Below are positions 42,427 through 52,500 of a DNA stretch of 64,000 nt, piece after piece. The DNA lies in contig NZ_QWGE01000004.1 of NCBI RefSeq assembly GCF_003576375.1, forward strand, positions 62,001 to 126,000, read 5' to 3'. How positions within the stretch are numbered: position 1 is the stretch's first letter; each line of letters starts with the position of its first letter. The notes under the pieces are model-generated. The model ran no database searches. It had not been told where the DNA came from and worked only from the letters and a program-made list of their open reading frames with translations. Position numbers and translations under genes: made by a program. The DNA is from Pontibacter oryzae. GTDB lineage: Bacteria > Bacteroidota > Bacteroidia > Cytophagales > Hymenobacteraceae.

Positions 42427-43830
42427 ATGATGGCACTCATAACCGAAGCGCAAAAAATTAGGCATCTGCAGTGGCGCGCCGGCTTTGGCCCGATACCCGG
42501 CGATGCTACTACTGAAAGTTTAAAGAAAGCCATTAAGCAGTTGTTGAATGAAAACAGCGGAGCGCAACCCCTTGCAGTGCCAATTCCTGATTTGCAGAGC
42601 ATAAGCAAACTATCAGGTGAGCAGCGCGCGGCAGCTGCCAAAATGCTACGGGAGTCGCTTCAGGAGCTTAACCGAGCCTGGCTTACCCAAATGGCTACCT
42701 CCAAAGCTCAGCTCCGCGAGAAAATGACGCTTTTCTGGCATGGGCACTTCGCCTGCCGTTTGCGCCATCCGGGGCTGGCTCAGGCGCAAAATAATACGCT
42801 TCGGGCCTATGCGCTGCGGCCTTTCCCGGAGTTGCTATCGGCAGTGGCCAAAGATCCGGCGATGCTGCAATTCCTGAACAACCAGCAAAACCGCAAACAG
42901 CAACCCAACGAAAACTTTGCCCGCGAGCTGCTGGAGCTTTTTACCCTGGGCCGTGGCCACTACACAGAGCAGGATATAAAGGAAGCTGCGCGCGCGTTTA
43001 CAGGTTGGGGATACAACCTGCAGGGGGAGTTCGTGTTCCGGGCCAGGCAGCACGATGAGGGCCGCAAGACTTTTATGGGCAGGAGTGGCAATTTCAACGG
43101 AGATGATATCTTAAAGATCATACTTGATAACCCTCGCACGGCTACGTTTATCACCCAAAAGATTTATACCTTCTTTGTTAGCGAGCAGCCCAACGCCTTG
43201 CGTGTAGAAACGTTGGCCAAGCAGTTTTTTGATTCCGGTTATAATATGCAAGTCTTGCTGGAGCAGATCTTCACGTCAGATTGGTTTTATACTTCGGAAG
43301 TAATGGGCAGCCACATAAAATCACCGGTGGAGCTGCTTGTGGGTATGCAGCGCATGTTCAGCTTAAACTATACTGAGGAGCGTGCCCCGATCGTGCTGCA
43401 GAATGTGTTGGGGCAAGTACTGTTTCAGCCGCCAAACGTGAGTGGCTGGAAAGGCGGCCCCAGTTGGATCGATTCTTCTACACTGGCCTTCAGGCTGCGG
43501 ATGGGGCAAGCCCTGCTGCAAGATGCCGCTCTGGAAGTTGCCTTAAAACCTGATGACGATACAGAGCCTACCAAGCCTGTTGCTAAACGCGTGGATGGTT
43601 TGCGCATTGTTCGGGCCAAAGCTGATCTAAGCCATTTCTATAAAGCGTTCCAAAAAGTGCCACAGCAGCAGTTAGCCGAAAGTATGGCTAACTACCTGCT
43701 GCAAGTGCCGCTGCAGCCTCAAAAGCTGGCGATGATCCAGCAAAGTATACCAGCCCATGGCTCGCAGGAAGAAAAAATGATGGCTGTGCTGCTGCGTGTG
43801 GTATCGCTGCCAGAATATCAGCTAAGCTAA
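42427..43830 (+). CDS. DUF1800 protein
   Basis: A 467-residue DUF1800 family protein. The family pattern is visible in RHLQWRAGFGPIPG, MTLFWHGHFACRLR near 100, NENFARELLELFTLGRGHYT near 160 and VKSPVELLVGMQR-like IKSPVELLVGMQRMFS near 300, ending PVPLQPQKLAM-type helices. No signal peptide is evident. The DUF1800/DUF1501 pair occurs widely, with DUF1501 often exported by Tat; its function is not established. It is 30 bases before the DUF1501 gene, so the two form an operon. Confidence 0.9.
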   Translation: MMALITEAQKIRHLQWRAGFGPIPGDATTESLKKAIKQLLNENSGAQPLAVPIPDLQSISKLSGEQRAAAAKMLRESLQELNRAWLTQMATSKAQLREKMTLFWHGHFACRLRHPGLAQAQNNTLRAYALRPFPELLSAVAKDPAMLQFLNNQQNRKQQPNENFARELLELFTLGRGHYTEQDIKEAARAFTGWGYNLQGEFVFRARQHDEGRKTFMGRSGNFNGDDILKIILDNPRTATFITQKIYTFFVSEQPNALRVETLAKQFFDSGYNMQVLLEQIFTSDWFYTSEVMGSHIKSPVELLVGMQRMFSLNYTEERAPIVLQNVLGQVLFQPPNVSGWKGGPSWIDSSTLAFRLRMGQALLQDAALEVALKPDDDTEPTKPVAKRVDGLRIVRAKADLSHFYKAFQKVPQQQLAESMANYLLQVPLQPQKLAMIQQSIPAHGSQEEKMMAVLLRVVSLPEYQLS

Positions 43831-43860
43831 CGTATCAACCCATTTAAAAGAACACCAGCA

Positions 43861-45069
43861 ATGGCAACATCCAGAAGAGATTTCCTGAAACTAACGTCGC
43901 TTGCCTCGGGCATGCTGCTCGTGCCAAATTTCCTGCATACGGCCAACGGCATGGGTTTGCTGAGCAATACCAACGGCAAGCGCCTGGTCGTGATACAGTT
44001 GAGCGGCGGCAACGACGGGCTCAATACCATAGTGCCGTTCGAGGACGATTTATACTTTAAAGCGCGGCCAACGCTGGCAATACCTTCTGGCAAAGTGCTG
44101 CGTTTGGAGAAAGGATTAGGCCTTAACCCTGCCATGGGCAAGTTTAGAGAGCTTCATGACCAAGGCTATCTTTCGGTACTCAACAGTGTAGGCTATCCAA
44201 ATCCTGATCGGTCGCATTTCCGGTCTACGGATATCTGGCAAACCGGCAGCGCTTCGGATGAGTACCTGAGTACTGGGTGGTTAGGCCGCTACCTCGATTC
44301 CTGCTGCACCACCGGGAATAGTAAAAATACCATGGGCATAGAGGTAGACGATGCGTTAAGCCTGGCACTGAAAGGGGAGAAGTATACCGGTGTTGCTGTG
44401 CAGGATGTGCGGCGCTTTTACCAAGCTTCGCAGGATACGTTTCTGAAGCAGGTTGCGCAGGAGCACCACGCCGACCACGCACACGAAAATGTGGAGTATC
44501 TGTATAAAACGCTGATCAGCACCCAGCAGTCGGCAGCCTATCTTCATCAACAGGTGAAGACATACCGGTCTAAGGAGGAATACCCGCAGGGAGAGTTTGC
44601 TAAAAACCTGAAAACAATCGCCGAACTGATAAGCAGCGGGATGGAATCAAGGGTATACTATGCCTCCCTGAGTGGCTTCGATACGCACGTGCGGCAAGCC
44701 GACCAGCAAGCCAGGTTATTGCAGGAACTCTCCGAGGGGATATACAGCTTTGTACAGGACCTTCGGCAGCAGCATGCATTTGAAGATACGCTAATTCTGG
44801 TGTTCTCGGAGTTTGGCCGCCGCGTGGGGCAAAACGCCAGTAACGGCACCGACCATGGCACGGCAAACAACCTGTTCCTAATTGGCGGCAGCTTACGCAG
44901 GGCAGGAGTTTACAATGCAGCCCCTAACCTGGCAGACCTTGATGCCGGCGACCTGAAGTATAAAATTGATTTCAGGGATGTATATGCCACCCTCCTGCAA
45001 AATTGGCTACAGGCCGATGCAAAGGCCATACTTACAGGTAAGCATAGCCTGCTGCCAAATCTTGTATAG
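43861..45069 (+). CDS. DUF1501 protein with Tat signal
   Basis: A 402-residue DUF1501 family (sulfatase-like fold) protein. The N-terminus carries a twin-arginine signal (SRRDFLKLTSLASGMLLVP), so it is probably folded before export. Family patterns are VVIQLSGGNDGLNTIVPF near 40, RSHFRSTDIWQTGS near 120, VYYASLSGFDTHVRQADQQA near 270 and LVFSEFGRRVGQNASNGTDH near 325, which are positions that in alkaline-phosphatase-fold enzymes bind metal. It forms an operon with the DUF1800 gene. Substrate and reaction are not known. Confidence 0.9.
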   Translation: MATSRRDFLKLTSLASGMLLVPNFLHTANGMGLLSNTNGKRLVVIQLSGGNDGLNTIVPFEDDLYFKARPTLAIPSGKVLRLEKGLGLNPAMGKFRELHDQGYLSVLNSVGYPNPDRSHFRSTDIWQTGSASDEYLSTGWLGRYLDSCCTTGNSKNTMGIEVDDALSLALKGEKYTGVAVQDVRRFYQASQDTFLKQVAQEHHADHAHENVEYLYKTLISTQQSAAYLHQQVKTYRSKEEYPQGEFAKNLKTIAELISSGMESRVYYASLSGFDTHVRQADQQARLLQELSEGIYSFVQDLRQQHAFEDTLILVFSEFGRRVGQNASNGTDHGTANNLFLIGGSLRRAGVYNAAPNLADLDAGDLKYKIDFRDVYATLLQNWLQADAKAILTGKHSLLPNLV

Positions 45070-45107
45070 CGGCAGCTTGTGTAGCGGATCAAAGGTATAC
45101 TAGTTAG

Positions 45108-45473
45108 TTATTGTCCGGGGCGATAGTTTACTCCCATCATCTGTTTAACCATGTATGCCTCCTTTACATTATACTCATAAGCCAAACGCTTGTGGTTAAC
45201 GAGGTCTACAATAGTGCCTATCAGGCAGAGGCCACCTGTGAAGAAGTATAAAATGCCCAGCCCGATCTGCCCGATCAGGAAGCGCTGTATACCTGCAAAG
45301 CCCATAAACCCGATAAGCGTTGTGATCAGGATGAGCATAGGCTCACGGCGGCGGGCCCGGTAAATGCTGGCAAACTGGTGTGCTTCCTGGTCGGTCATGT
45401 CCTGCACAAGCGTTTGGATGTACTGCATTTCATCCGGCTCCAGGTCCGGCATCAGGTTTAAGATATTAGCCAT
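45108..45473 (-). CDS. TM2-domain membrane protein
   Basis: A 121-residue protein starting at the ATG at 45471-45473 (MANILNLMPDLEPDEMQYIQ). The longer frame upstream runs through the DUF2752 gene and is not used. The N-terminal 50 residues form a soluble helical part (IQTLVQDMTDQEAHQFASIY), followed by a TM2 domain (LITTLIGFMGFAGIQRFLIG, QIGLGILYFFTGGLCLIGTI) with two spans and the family GIQRFLIG/G-hairpin-D pattern. Function is unknown. The DUF2752 gene ends four bases before it, so the two are co-transcribed. Confidence 0.85.
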   Translation of the reverse strand: MANILNLMPDLEPDEMQYIQTLVQDMTDQEAHQFASIYRARRREPMLILITTLIGFMGFAGIQRFLIGQIGLGILYFFTGGLCLIGTIVDLVNHKRLAYEYNVKEAYMVKQMMGVNYRPGQ

Positions 45474-45477
45474 AGTC

Positions 45478-45810
45478 TTATATAAAGTGGATGTCGAAAT
45501 GTTGCCTGTGCCAGCGGAACAACTGTATGCAGCGGGCCATAAGTAATAGTATAGCAGGGGCGGCCAAAGGGTGTGCCTGCCAGGATGCCTGCCACTCGCC
45601 GCGCACAAGGTATGCAATGCCATGGCCTAGCCCACAGCCCCAACAGCCGTGCTCAAATACCCAGCTAAAAGGACAAAAACTAAAGAGATGCTCGCCGTTT
45701 GGGTTCATGATAGCCAGCAACAGCAAACCCGATAGCCACATGGCGGCCTCAAGCAGGTACTGGTATCGCTGTGCTTTTAATGGGGGAGGTATGGGCGTGC
45801 TGTCCGGCAT
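45478..45810 (-). CDS. DUF2752 membrane protein
   Basis: A 110-residue protein with two or three hydrophobic spans. The DUF2752 cysteine pattern is present (FSFCPFSWVFEHGCWGCGLG), with His-79-like residue in GLGHGIAYLVRGEW. The role is unknown; such proteins often sit beside TM2 or type II-related genes. It is 44 bases after the M1 aminopeptidase stop, so it may be part of a longer operon. Confidence 0.85.
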   Translation of the reverse strand: MPDSTPIPPPLKAQRYQYLLEAAMWLSGLLLLAIMNPNGEHLFSFCPFSWVFEHGCWGCGLGHGIAYLVRGEWQASWQAHPLAAPAILLLMARCIQLFRWHRQHFDIHFI

Positions 45811-45854
45811 TTACCATCAAGATAATGGAAAACAGCAGTATATCAAAATGGAGC

Positions 45855-47819
45855 TTACGGAGTGTCGCCTGCTTTTACGAAAGTGGTTTGATAGTATTGC
45901 CTGCCGTCTGTTAGTGAAATTATGTAAGTGCCAGCGCTTAGTCCGGTAGTATTAAGCACAGGCTTAAGATTAGGCGAAAATGTATAATGCCTCATTTTCT
46001 GGCCGGCAGCATTATATACCGCAGCCTCTGTGGCACTGAAAGTTAAGTTGGCAATAGTAATATTCTGGCTATAGGTTGGGTTAGGGTAAAGTACGGGTTG
46101 TGCCGGCTTCATAAACTTAAGCTCAGGGTTTTCGAGTATGTCCTGGACCCGCATCAGCAGCCAGCTGTCTGGGTCAGGTTCTAAAGCTTGAAGCGATGCC
46201 GGTAGATCAAGTATGAATTCTTGGCTAGGCTGCTCTTGCCTTACGCGGACATACTTGTCCTGCCCGTTGGCCAATACCAGCCTGAACTCAAGGTTTGAAG
46301 CAAAAAAAGGCGTGTTACCGCTGGGTGTCTGTGTGCTCTTGAGCATCAGGCGGCTGCCTTCCTGCTTCCATTCAAACGTATAAACAGGGTAGCCTTCTCC
46401 CTCAAACCATTGTTCAAAGAAATAATCAAGCGCGAGGCCAGATACCTCTTCCATTACTTTCTTAAAAACTGAAGTATAGGCAGTTTTCCCTGCAAAGCGC
46501 TGCTGGTACTCCTGTAGTCCTCTGAAAAATATTGCATCATCATTTATCTCAAAACGCAGCATATGTAATACACTGGCCCCTTTTTTATAGCTAAGCGCTG
46601 AGTCAAAGATTCGGTTTACGTTGGTCGTGTCAGAAACTTTAAGGCTGCCGTTTGGCCGTGAGAGCGCTTGCTGGTGTGCCCCGTTAATCCATTCATAAGC
46701 GGCGGGGATATTGAATGTCTCCAGTGCCAAAAACTCGGCGTAGGAGGCAAAGCCCTCGTTTAGCCAGATATCTTCCCAACTGGCGCAGGTTACGTTATCG
46801 CCGAACCACTGGTGTGCCAGCTCATGCGCTGTTATGGTAAAGAAAAAGGTGCTTTGGGTGGTCATGGTCTGGTGCTCCATGCCGCCCCCGATGGGAGCCA
46901 TGCTATGGCCATACTTTTCCTTGTAGAAGGGGTAAAGGCCAAACTGCTCGGAGAACTGCTCTATCAAACCTGGTGTATAATCTATCTCCTCCTTGTAAGC
47001 CTCAAGGGCTCCGCCGCGGTAAACATAGTTTACGATTGGTATGGGGGCTGGTGCACCGGTGGGGTGTGCTGTTAAGGTATACTCCTCGTAATCTGACACG
47101 GCCACAGACACCAGGTAGTAGGCAATAGGGTAGTTTGATTTCCATTCGTGGCGCCTTTTGCCATCTGGCAAATCTACTACGCGGGTAAGTGTGCCATTAG
47201 AGCCAACCTTGTTCTCTGCAGATGTGGTTACAAACACATGCACCGAGTCGGCCTTGTCGGATAGAACTTGCTTTGTTGGCCACCATTCGTAGGCAGAGTA
47301 TGGTTCGCTTAGGCTCCAGGTCACGGAGTTGCCCCATTGCGGCTCAACAGCTGTGTTAAACCCGTAGCCAATAGAGCCCCCTTGCCTTGTGTATGTTCTG
47401 CCGTTGTAATATATAACTGCCTTAACAATGCTGGAGGCGGCAATCGGCGAAGAAAGTATAATCTTGGCATTGGCATCATCCCGTGATATATTCGTTACCT
47501 GTTGATCATTCACAAATACAGAATCTATGCGCATGTTGGGGTGTAACTCAAAGGCAAATACATCCAGCGGCTGCATTGCATTTGCCTGGAGTGTTACTTT
47601 TCCGTTGATGAACGTTCTGTCCCTTTCTATCTCCAGCTCCAATTTATAAAAGGTGATATCATACTTGCTCATAAGCTGTTGATGCTGTGGCGTAACAACG
47701 GCTCTTCTTGTGTTTGTCTGTAAGCGGGTTTCAGCGCAGGCATCTATACTTTGTGCAAGCGTGACTGACGGTTGCAGCAGCAGCCCCAAAAATACGGTTA
47801 GTAGCAGTTGTTGATGCAT
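45855..47819 (-). CDS. T9SS-sorted M1-family aminopeptidase
   Basis: A 654-residue secreted zinc metallopeptidase. The signal peptide is LLLTVFLGLLLQPSVTLAQ. The M1 fold shows the N-terminal beta domain, the substrate motif GGGMEHQT near residue 310 (the usual GAMEN, here with His), the zinc motif HELAHQWFGD near 333 with the distal Glu in WLNEGFASYAEF, and the transition-state Tyr probably in ALSYKKGASVLHML. The C-terminus is a T9SS type A sorting domain (LYPNPTYSQNITIAN to GTYIISLTDGRQYY). It trims N-terminal residues from peptides outside the cell. It fits the peptide-use theme of the SusCD region downstream. Confidence 0.94.
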   Translation of the reverse strand: MHQQLLLTVFLGLLLQPSVTLAQSIDACAETRLQTNTRRAVVTPQHQQLMSKYDITFYKLELEIERDRTFINGKVTLQANAMQPLDVFAFELHPNMRIDSVFVNDQQVTNISRDDANAKIILSSPIAASSIVKAVIYYNGRTYTRQGGSIGYGFNTAVEPQWGNSVTWSLSEPYSAYEWWPTKQVLSDKADSVHVFVTTSAENKVGSNGTLTRVVDLPDGKRRHEWKSNYPIAYYLVSVAVSDYEEYTLTAHPTGAPAPIPIVNYVYRGGALEAYKEEIDYTPGLIEQFSEQFGLYPFYKEKYGHSMAPIGGGMEHQTMTTQSTFFFTITAHELAHQWFGDNVTCASWEDIWLNEGFASYAEFLALETFNIPAAYEWINGAHQQALSRPNGSLKVSDTTNVNRIFDSALSYKKGASVLHMLRFEINDDAIFFRGLQEYQQRFAGKTAYTSVFKKVMEEVSGLALDYFFEQWFEGEGYPVYTFEWKQEGSRLMLKSTQTPSGNTPFFASNLEFRLVLANGQDKYVRVRQEQPSQEFILDLPASLQALEPDPDSWLLMRVQDILENPELKFMKPAQPVLYPNPTYSQNITIANLTFSATEAAVYNAAGQKMRHYTFSPNLKPVLNTTGLSAGTYIISLTDGRQYYQTTFVKAGDTP

Positions 47820-47893
47820 AGCTTTTTCATTTAAATTTAAGTATGATCGGGCGCATGTGGTTGGTGCATAGGGTTATACATACGGGTGAATAT

Positions 47894-47929
47894 AAAAGGC
47901 AGGTGTAGCGCACGCTACACCTGCCTTTT
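47894..47929 (-). terminator. Hairpin terminator of the TraB/GumN gene
   Basis: A near-perfect 16-bp stem (47894-47909 with 47914-47929) and a four-base loop, A-rich on the left, just past the minus-strand stop at 47954. Confidence 0.82.
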
Positions 47930-47953
47930 AAAGTTTATAAATTTGAGTAAGGG

Positions 47954-48841
47954 TTACTTTATAACGGGTGTAACTTTAAAGCCCTGCTTGCGCAGCAACG
48001 CTATTACGCCGTCCTCGCCGGGCAGATGCGCTGCCCCTACTGCAAAGAAAGTAGGCTTTGCGTTTGCCATTTGCTCTATAACCGGTATCCAGGCTTTGTT
48101 GCGCTGAGACAAAAACACCTCCTTGAATTTTAAGTACTGTTCCGGTGTGTAATTCTGTTTCATAAGACTTTCCAGCCCAGTTAAATCCTGCGCTAAGTAT
48201 AAGTCCACTAATCTGCGGTAATCTGTTTTCGCCTGAGGGATATCGCTTACCATGCGTACCAGCATATCGGCATACATAGAATCAGGTAACTGGTCTACGG
48301 CACTCATTTGCTGCTGTACTGTTTCGAGGCCTATCACTTCATGTTTATTGCTGTGGGCAATATCCATCAGCCTCTGCTCATAAGACTCCGGAGTGCAGCC
48401 AGTCAGCTTTGAAAGAATCATGGTTTGAAGTATGAAGGGCTTCATATTGTCAAGGTACTTCAGGTCAACGCTAAAGTTTTCAGCGAAGTAAGCGGCAAGC
48501 AGTCTATACTGCGCCTCGCTAAATAAGGCTTTCAATGATTGCCCTTTCGGGAGTTTCGCGCTTGCCATAAACTGCCCCATCATATTCGGGTCGTCCATGT
48601 CCAGCTCCAAGGTAAGCTGCTCCGTTTGGCCAACTTTATCTCGCAGCACTTGCGGAATAACCATCTGTTCAGGGCAAATAGCATGAAGGGTACCATACAA
48701 ATACGATGGTTTTTTGAGCCCTTTGCCAGAAATCTGCCAAAGCAAGGCATTCAGGTCTTTGTCGGCACCAGTTGCCAGAGTAGGGAGCGTTTGCCATGCC
48801 GCCAACATTAAGGCGAAGATAATTTTTAGGGTTGTTTTCAT
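47954..48841 (-). CDS. TraB/GumN-family protein
   Basis: A 295-residue protein of the TraB/GumN family, in which some members are inhibitor-related or putative metallo-proteases. A signal peptide (IIFALMLAAWQTLPTLATG) suggests periplasmic location. The N-terminal signature is LLWQISGKGLKKPSYLYGTL with HAICPE (first metal or active-site pattern), and the C-terminus has FFAVGAAHLPGEDGVIALLR, the second conserved block. Its exact role is unknown. It is separated from the M1 gene by the hairpin at 47894. Confidence 0.87.
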   Translation of the reverse strand: MKTTLKIIFALMLAAWQTLPTLATGADKDLNALLWQISGKGLKKPSYLYGTLHAICPEQMVIPQVLRDKVGQTEQLTLELDMDDPNMMGQFMASAKLPKGQSLKALFSEAQYRLLAAYFAENFSVDLKYLDNMKPFILQTMILSKLTGCTPESYEQRLMDIAHSNKHEVIGLETVQQQMSAVDQLPDSMYADMLVRMVSDIPQAKTDYRRLVDLYLAQDLTGLESLMKQNYTPEQYLKFKEVFLSQRNKAWIPVIEQMANAKPTFFAVGAAHLPGEDGVIALLRKQGFKVTPVIK

Positions 48842-49513
48842 GAGAAGTATAAAATTTAAAGTAGTGATTGGTGCAATGATGATGAATAACTGACTCTTTA
48901 TATATGGATTATAGTACTACTGCTGGCCACAAATCGGTGCGTGGCGAGAGGTTTGCGTTAGCGCCTAATTGCGGTGATTAGTTATGTGCGTATGGTACAG
49001 TAATTACCTTAGTGCACATAATTTGGTAGTTTCCGCCGTATTTTTACTGATATCTCAGACTTCTTGAGAAAAATTTGTCAGTGCTATTCAAATCGTCCTT
49101 CATAGACAAGCATCTAAGCTAAGCATTTCTTCCTAATAAAGAGAGCATGCGCTCTGCTCAGTGATAGATTGGAACAAACTTAATTGCTATTACTTATTGC
49201 TAAAATAACCAAAGTATAAGAGTGTAAAAGTACATATATATTCCAATGATATTATGCGTATAGGTAGTGTTAAAAGGTTGTATTATTGGTAAAGTTATAT
49301 TTTTAAAGGTTCTGCCTGTTGGTTGATGGTTTATGAATTATTTTAAACATCATGTATGCGCATATTTAAAATGTTGGCTAATTAGCTAGAATTGTGCGTT
49401 TTCGGTAAAAATTCCTAAAATGTGTTGTAACGTAGATGTTGTGTTTAGGAGATTTTATCAGAAAATGTTTATGCTTTTTTTAATGGAATAGCAGATGTTA
49501 TGAATAAAATAGT
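48842..49513. other. AT-rich, gene-free spacer before susC 1
   Basis: About 670 bases with no coding frame. It is AT-rich, especially after 49190, and contains only a weak hairpin (tctca/tgaga near 49055-49071) and a gagc/gctc pair near 49145. I see no gene, RNA or known repeat. The length before a SusC gene is long enough for a regulatory RNA or distant operator, but no specific signal was found. Confidence 0.5.
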
Positions 49514-49540
49514 TATATTTGAATTAAACACAAAAATCTA
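49514..49540 (+). promoter_or_regulatory. Putative promoter and leader of susC 1
   Basis: TATATTTG (49514-49521) fits the -7 consensus. The following aaacacaaaaatcta (49526-49540) is repeated, with one change, at 59157-59171 before susC 2. The leader would be about 33 bases. Confidence 0.55.
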
Positions 49541-49560
49541 CTTACCTTAAACATCATTTT

Positions 49561-52500
49561 ATGAGAAAACTATTACTGTTAAGTTTTACTCTGTTTTTTG
49601 CGTTTCTGCAGGATGTAGAAGCACAGAGTAAAACAGTATCTGGACGAGTGACTGCGGTTGCTTCTGGTGATGCGTTGCCAGGAGTAACTGTGCTTGCAAA
49701 AGGCACAACAGTAGGTACGGCAACCTCTGCCGATGGAGCTTACACGATAAATGTGCCTGATGGGGCAAATACCTTAGTATTCCGATTTATTGGCTACGAA
49801 ACAGTGGAACGCGCCATTGGAAATACTAATACTATTAATGTTTCATTGGCAATTGACGACAAAAAGCTTGAAGAAGTAGTTATAGTTGGTTACTCTACTA
49901 CAACCCAGCAATCTTTTACTGGTACAGCAAAAGTTGTTAGCGGCGAAAAGCTTGAAAGCAAAAGCGTTTCAAACGTTTCACAGGCATTAGCAGGTGAGGT
50001 TGCAGGTGTGAGAGTAATTAACACGAGCGGGCAGCCTGGCACAGAAGCTACTATCCGTATTCGTGGTATTGGTTCCGTTAATGGTAACCGTGCTCCATTA
50101 TATGTTGTAGATGGTGTACCTTTTTCAGGAAGCTTAAACTCAATCAACCCAGCTGATATCGAATCAACAACAGTGCTGAAGGATGCAGCTGCAACAGCAA
50201 TTTATGGCTCAAGAGGAGCAAACGGCGTAGTTGTGATTACTACCAAAAGCGGCAGAGGTAAAAAGTCTTACATAGAGGCAGATGCCAATTTTGGTACAAA
50301 TATGGCCCTGTTGCCACGCTATAGCACAATCAAATCTCCTGAGCAATATATTGGCCTGAGCTGGGAAGCACTCTATAACTATGCCGATGCTAACCCAAAA
50401 ATTACAACTAACCCAGTTGATTATGCAAATGCAAATTTGTTCTCAAATGCCGGAATTAGACCAGGATATAACTTATGGAATGTAGCTGATGGTGGCGAAC
50501 TGATTGACCCTGAAACCAGAACTGTAAGGCCGGGAGTAACCAGAAAGTACGATCCTGAGAACTGGGAAGATTATGGTTTTCAAAATTCCGCCCGCCAGGA
50601 AGTTAATGTTAAGTTTGGTGGCTCATCAGACAAAACAAGCTACTACTCTTCTTTCGGGTATTTGAATGATAAAGGCTATATCATTAATTCTGATTACGAG
50701 CGTATATCGGCTCGCCTTAACGTTAGGCAGGAAGTTAATAGCTGGTTAACCGGCGGAATAAACTTTAACTATGCTAGAAGCGAAACCAATAACAATGGCC
50801 AGAGCAGCAACTCAGGAAGCATTTTTTGGTTCGTAGATAATATCCCTTCTATCTATCCACTGTTCATGAGAGATGCTGAAGGCGGGTTTATTACAGACCC
50901 TATCTTTGGCGGAAACCAGTATGATTACGGAACAGTAACTGCACGTGGCTTTGGTGGTTTAACTAATGCAATCGCCGATGCAACGTATGACACAAACAGA
51001 AACAACCGCAACGAATTGAATGGTAGTGCTAGTTTAGACTTCAATATTGCCAAAGGGCTAACATTTGAGAACAGAATTGGCGCGCAGTACTATCATAACA
51101 AATACGTAGATAGAGGTAATAAATACTATGGTGGTTCAGCATCACAGAATGGTAGTTTATTCCTTAGAAGAACGGAGTTGTTTAACTATAACCTCCTGAA
51201 CCTAGTAAGATACAGCAAAGACTTCGGGCAACATAACGTTGAGGCTCTTGCTGCACACGAAGCTACTAACTGGAAAAGAAACATTTTAGATGCTTCAGGA
51301 TATAGCTTAGTAGATCCATTGTTAGAGGACCTGAATAATGCCATTGTAAAAAACCCTTCAGCCTCTTATACTGATGAGTATTCGTTAGAGAGTTATTTTG
51401 GTCAAATCAACTATGACTTTGACAAAAAGTACTTCTTGTCAACTACACTAAGAAGAGACGGTTCTTCTAGATTCAGAAAGGACAAGTGGGGTACATTCGG
51501 ATCAGTTGGTGCCGCATGGTTAGTTACAAATGAGGACTTCATGGATAACTTGCCGATTTTCAATTCTTTGAAACTAAAGGCAAGCTATGGTTTGATTGGT
51601 GATCAGGCAGGTGTAGGCTTTTATCCAGGATATGACCTGTTTAATGTTGATAACCTGAACGATGCTCCGGCTTTCTCATTTGATGTGAAGGGTAACCCTG
51701 ACCTTACATGGGAAACGTCGAAGATGTTCCAAACAGGTATAGAGTTCGGGATAGGAAACCACATTACTGGTTCAGTTGATTATTATCAGAAGAATACCGA
51801 GGATTTGATCTTTGAAAGACGCGTTGGGCCTTCTCTTGGGTATGCATTGCTCCAGGTAAACGACGGTAACCTGAAAAACCAAGGCGTTGAATTTGATTTG
51901 ACAGGAGATGTATTTAAGGCAAAAGACTATAGATTGAGCTTGAACGTTAACGGCGAAATATTTAGCAATGAGATTACTAAAATGCCGATTGACCCTGCAA
52001 CAGGACAGCCTAAGACTATTGATGTGCAGGCACCATACGCTTGGTCTGAAGGCCACTCAATTTATGACTTCTATGTAAGAGAATGGGCGGGTGTAGACCC
52101 ACAGGATGGATTAGGTATGTGGACAGTACACTATGACGACGCTAACGGAAATGGCTCATTCGATTCTGGAGAGCAGGTTACCAACTTGGCTGACTACGAG
52201 TCTAAAAATCCTGGGGCAACATTGCTTACCTCTACTACAAAGAACTATGCTCAGGCAACTCAGAAATATATCGGTAAATCAGCTTTGCCTGATGTAAGAG
52301 GTGCATTTAACCTATCAGCTGGCTATAAAGGGTTTGACCTTAGCGCCCAGTTACTGTATAGCTTTGGAGGTTATGCTTATGACTATACCTATGCAGGACT
52401 AATGAGCAACGATGTAGTTGGTGGTAACAACTGGCATACTGATATCTTCAATAGATGGCAGAAAGAAGGAGACATTACTGATGTTCCGCGTTTATCGAAT

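Noticed and set aside
45474..45623. N-terminal extension of the TM2 gene
   Set aside because: It reads through the DUF2752 coding region in another frame; the inner ATG gives the normal TM2 protein start.
48842..49513. A tRNA or small structured RNA in the long spacer
   Set aside because: No cloverleaf pattern or conserved RNA motif could be recognised; only weak hairpins were seen.
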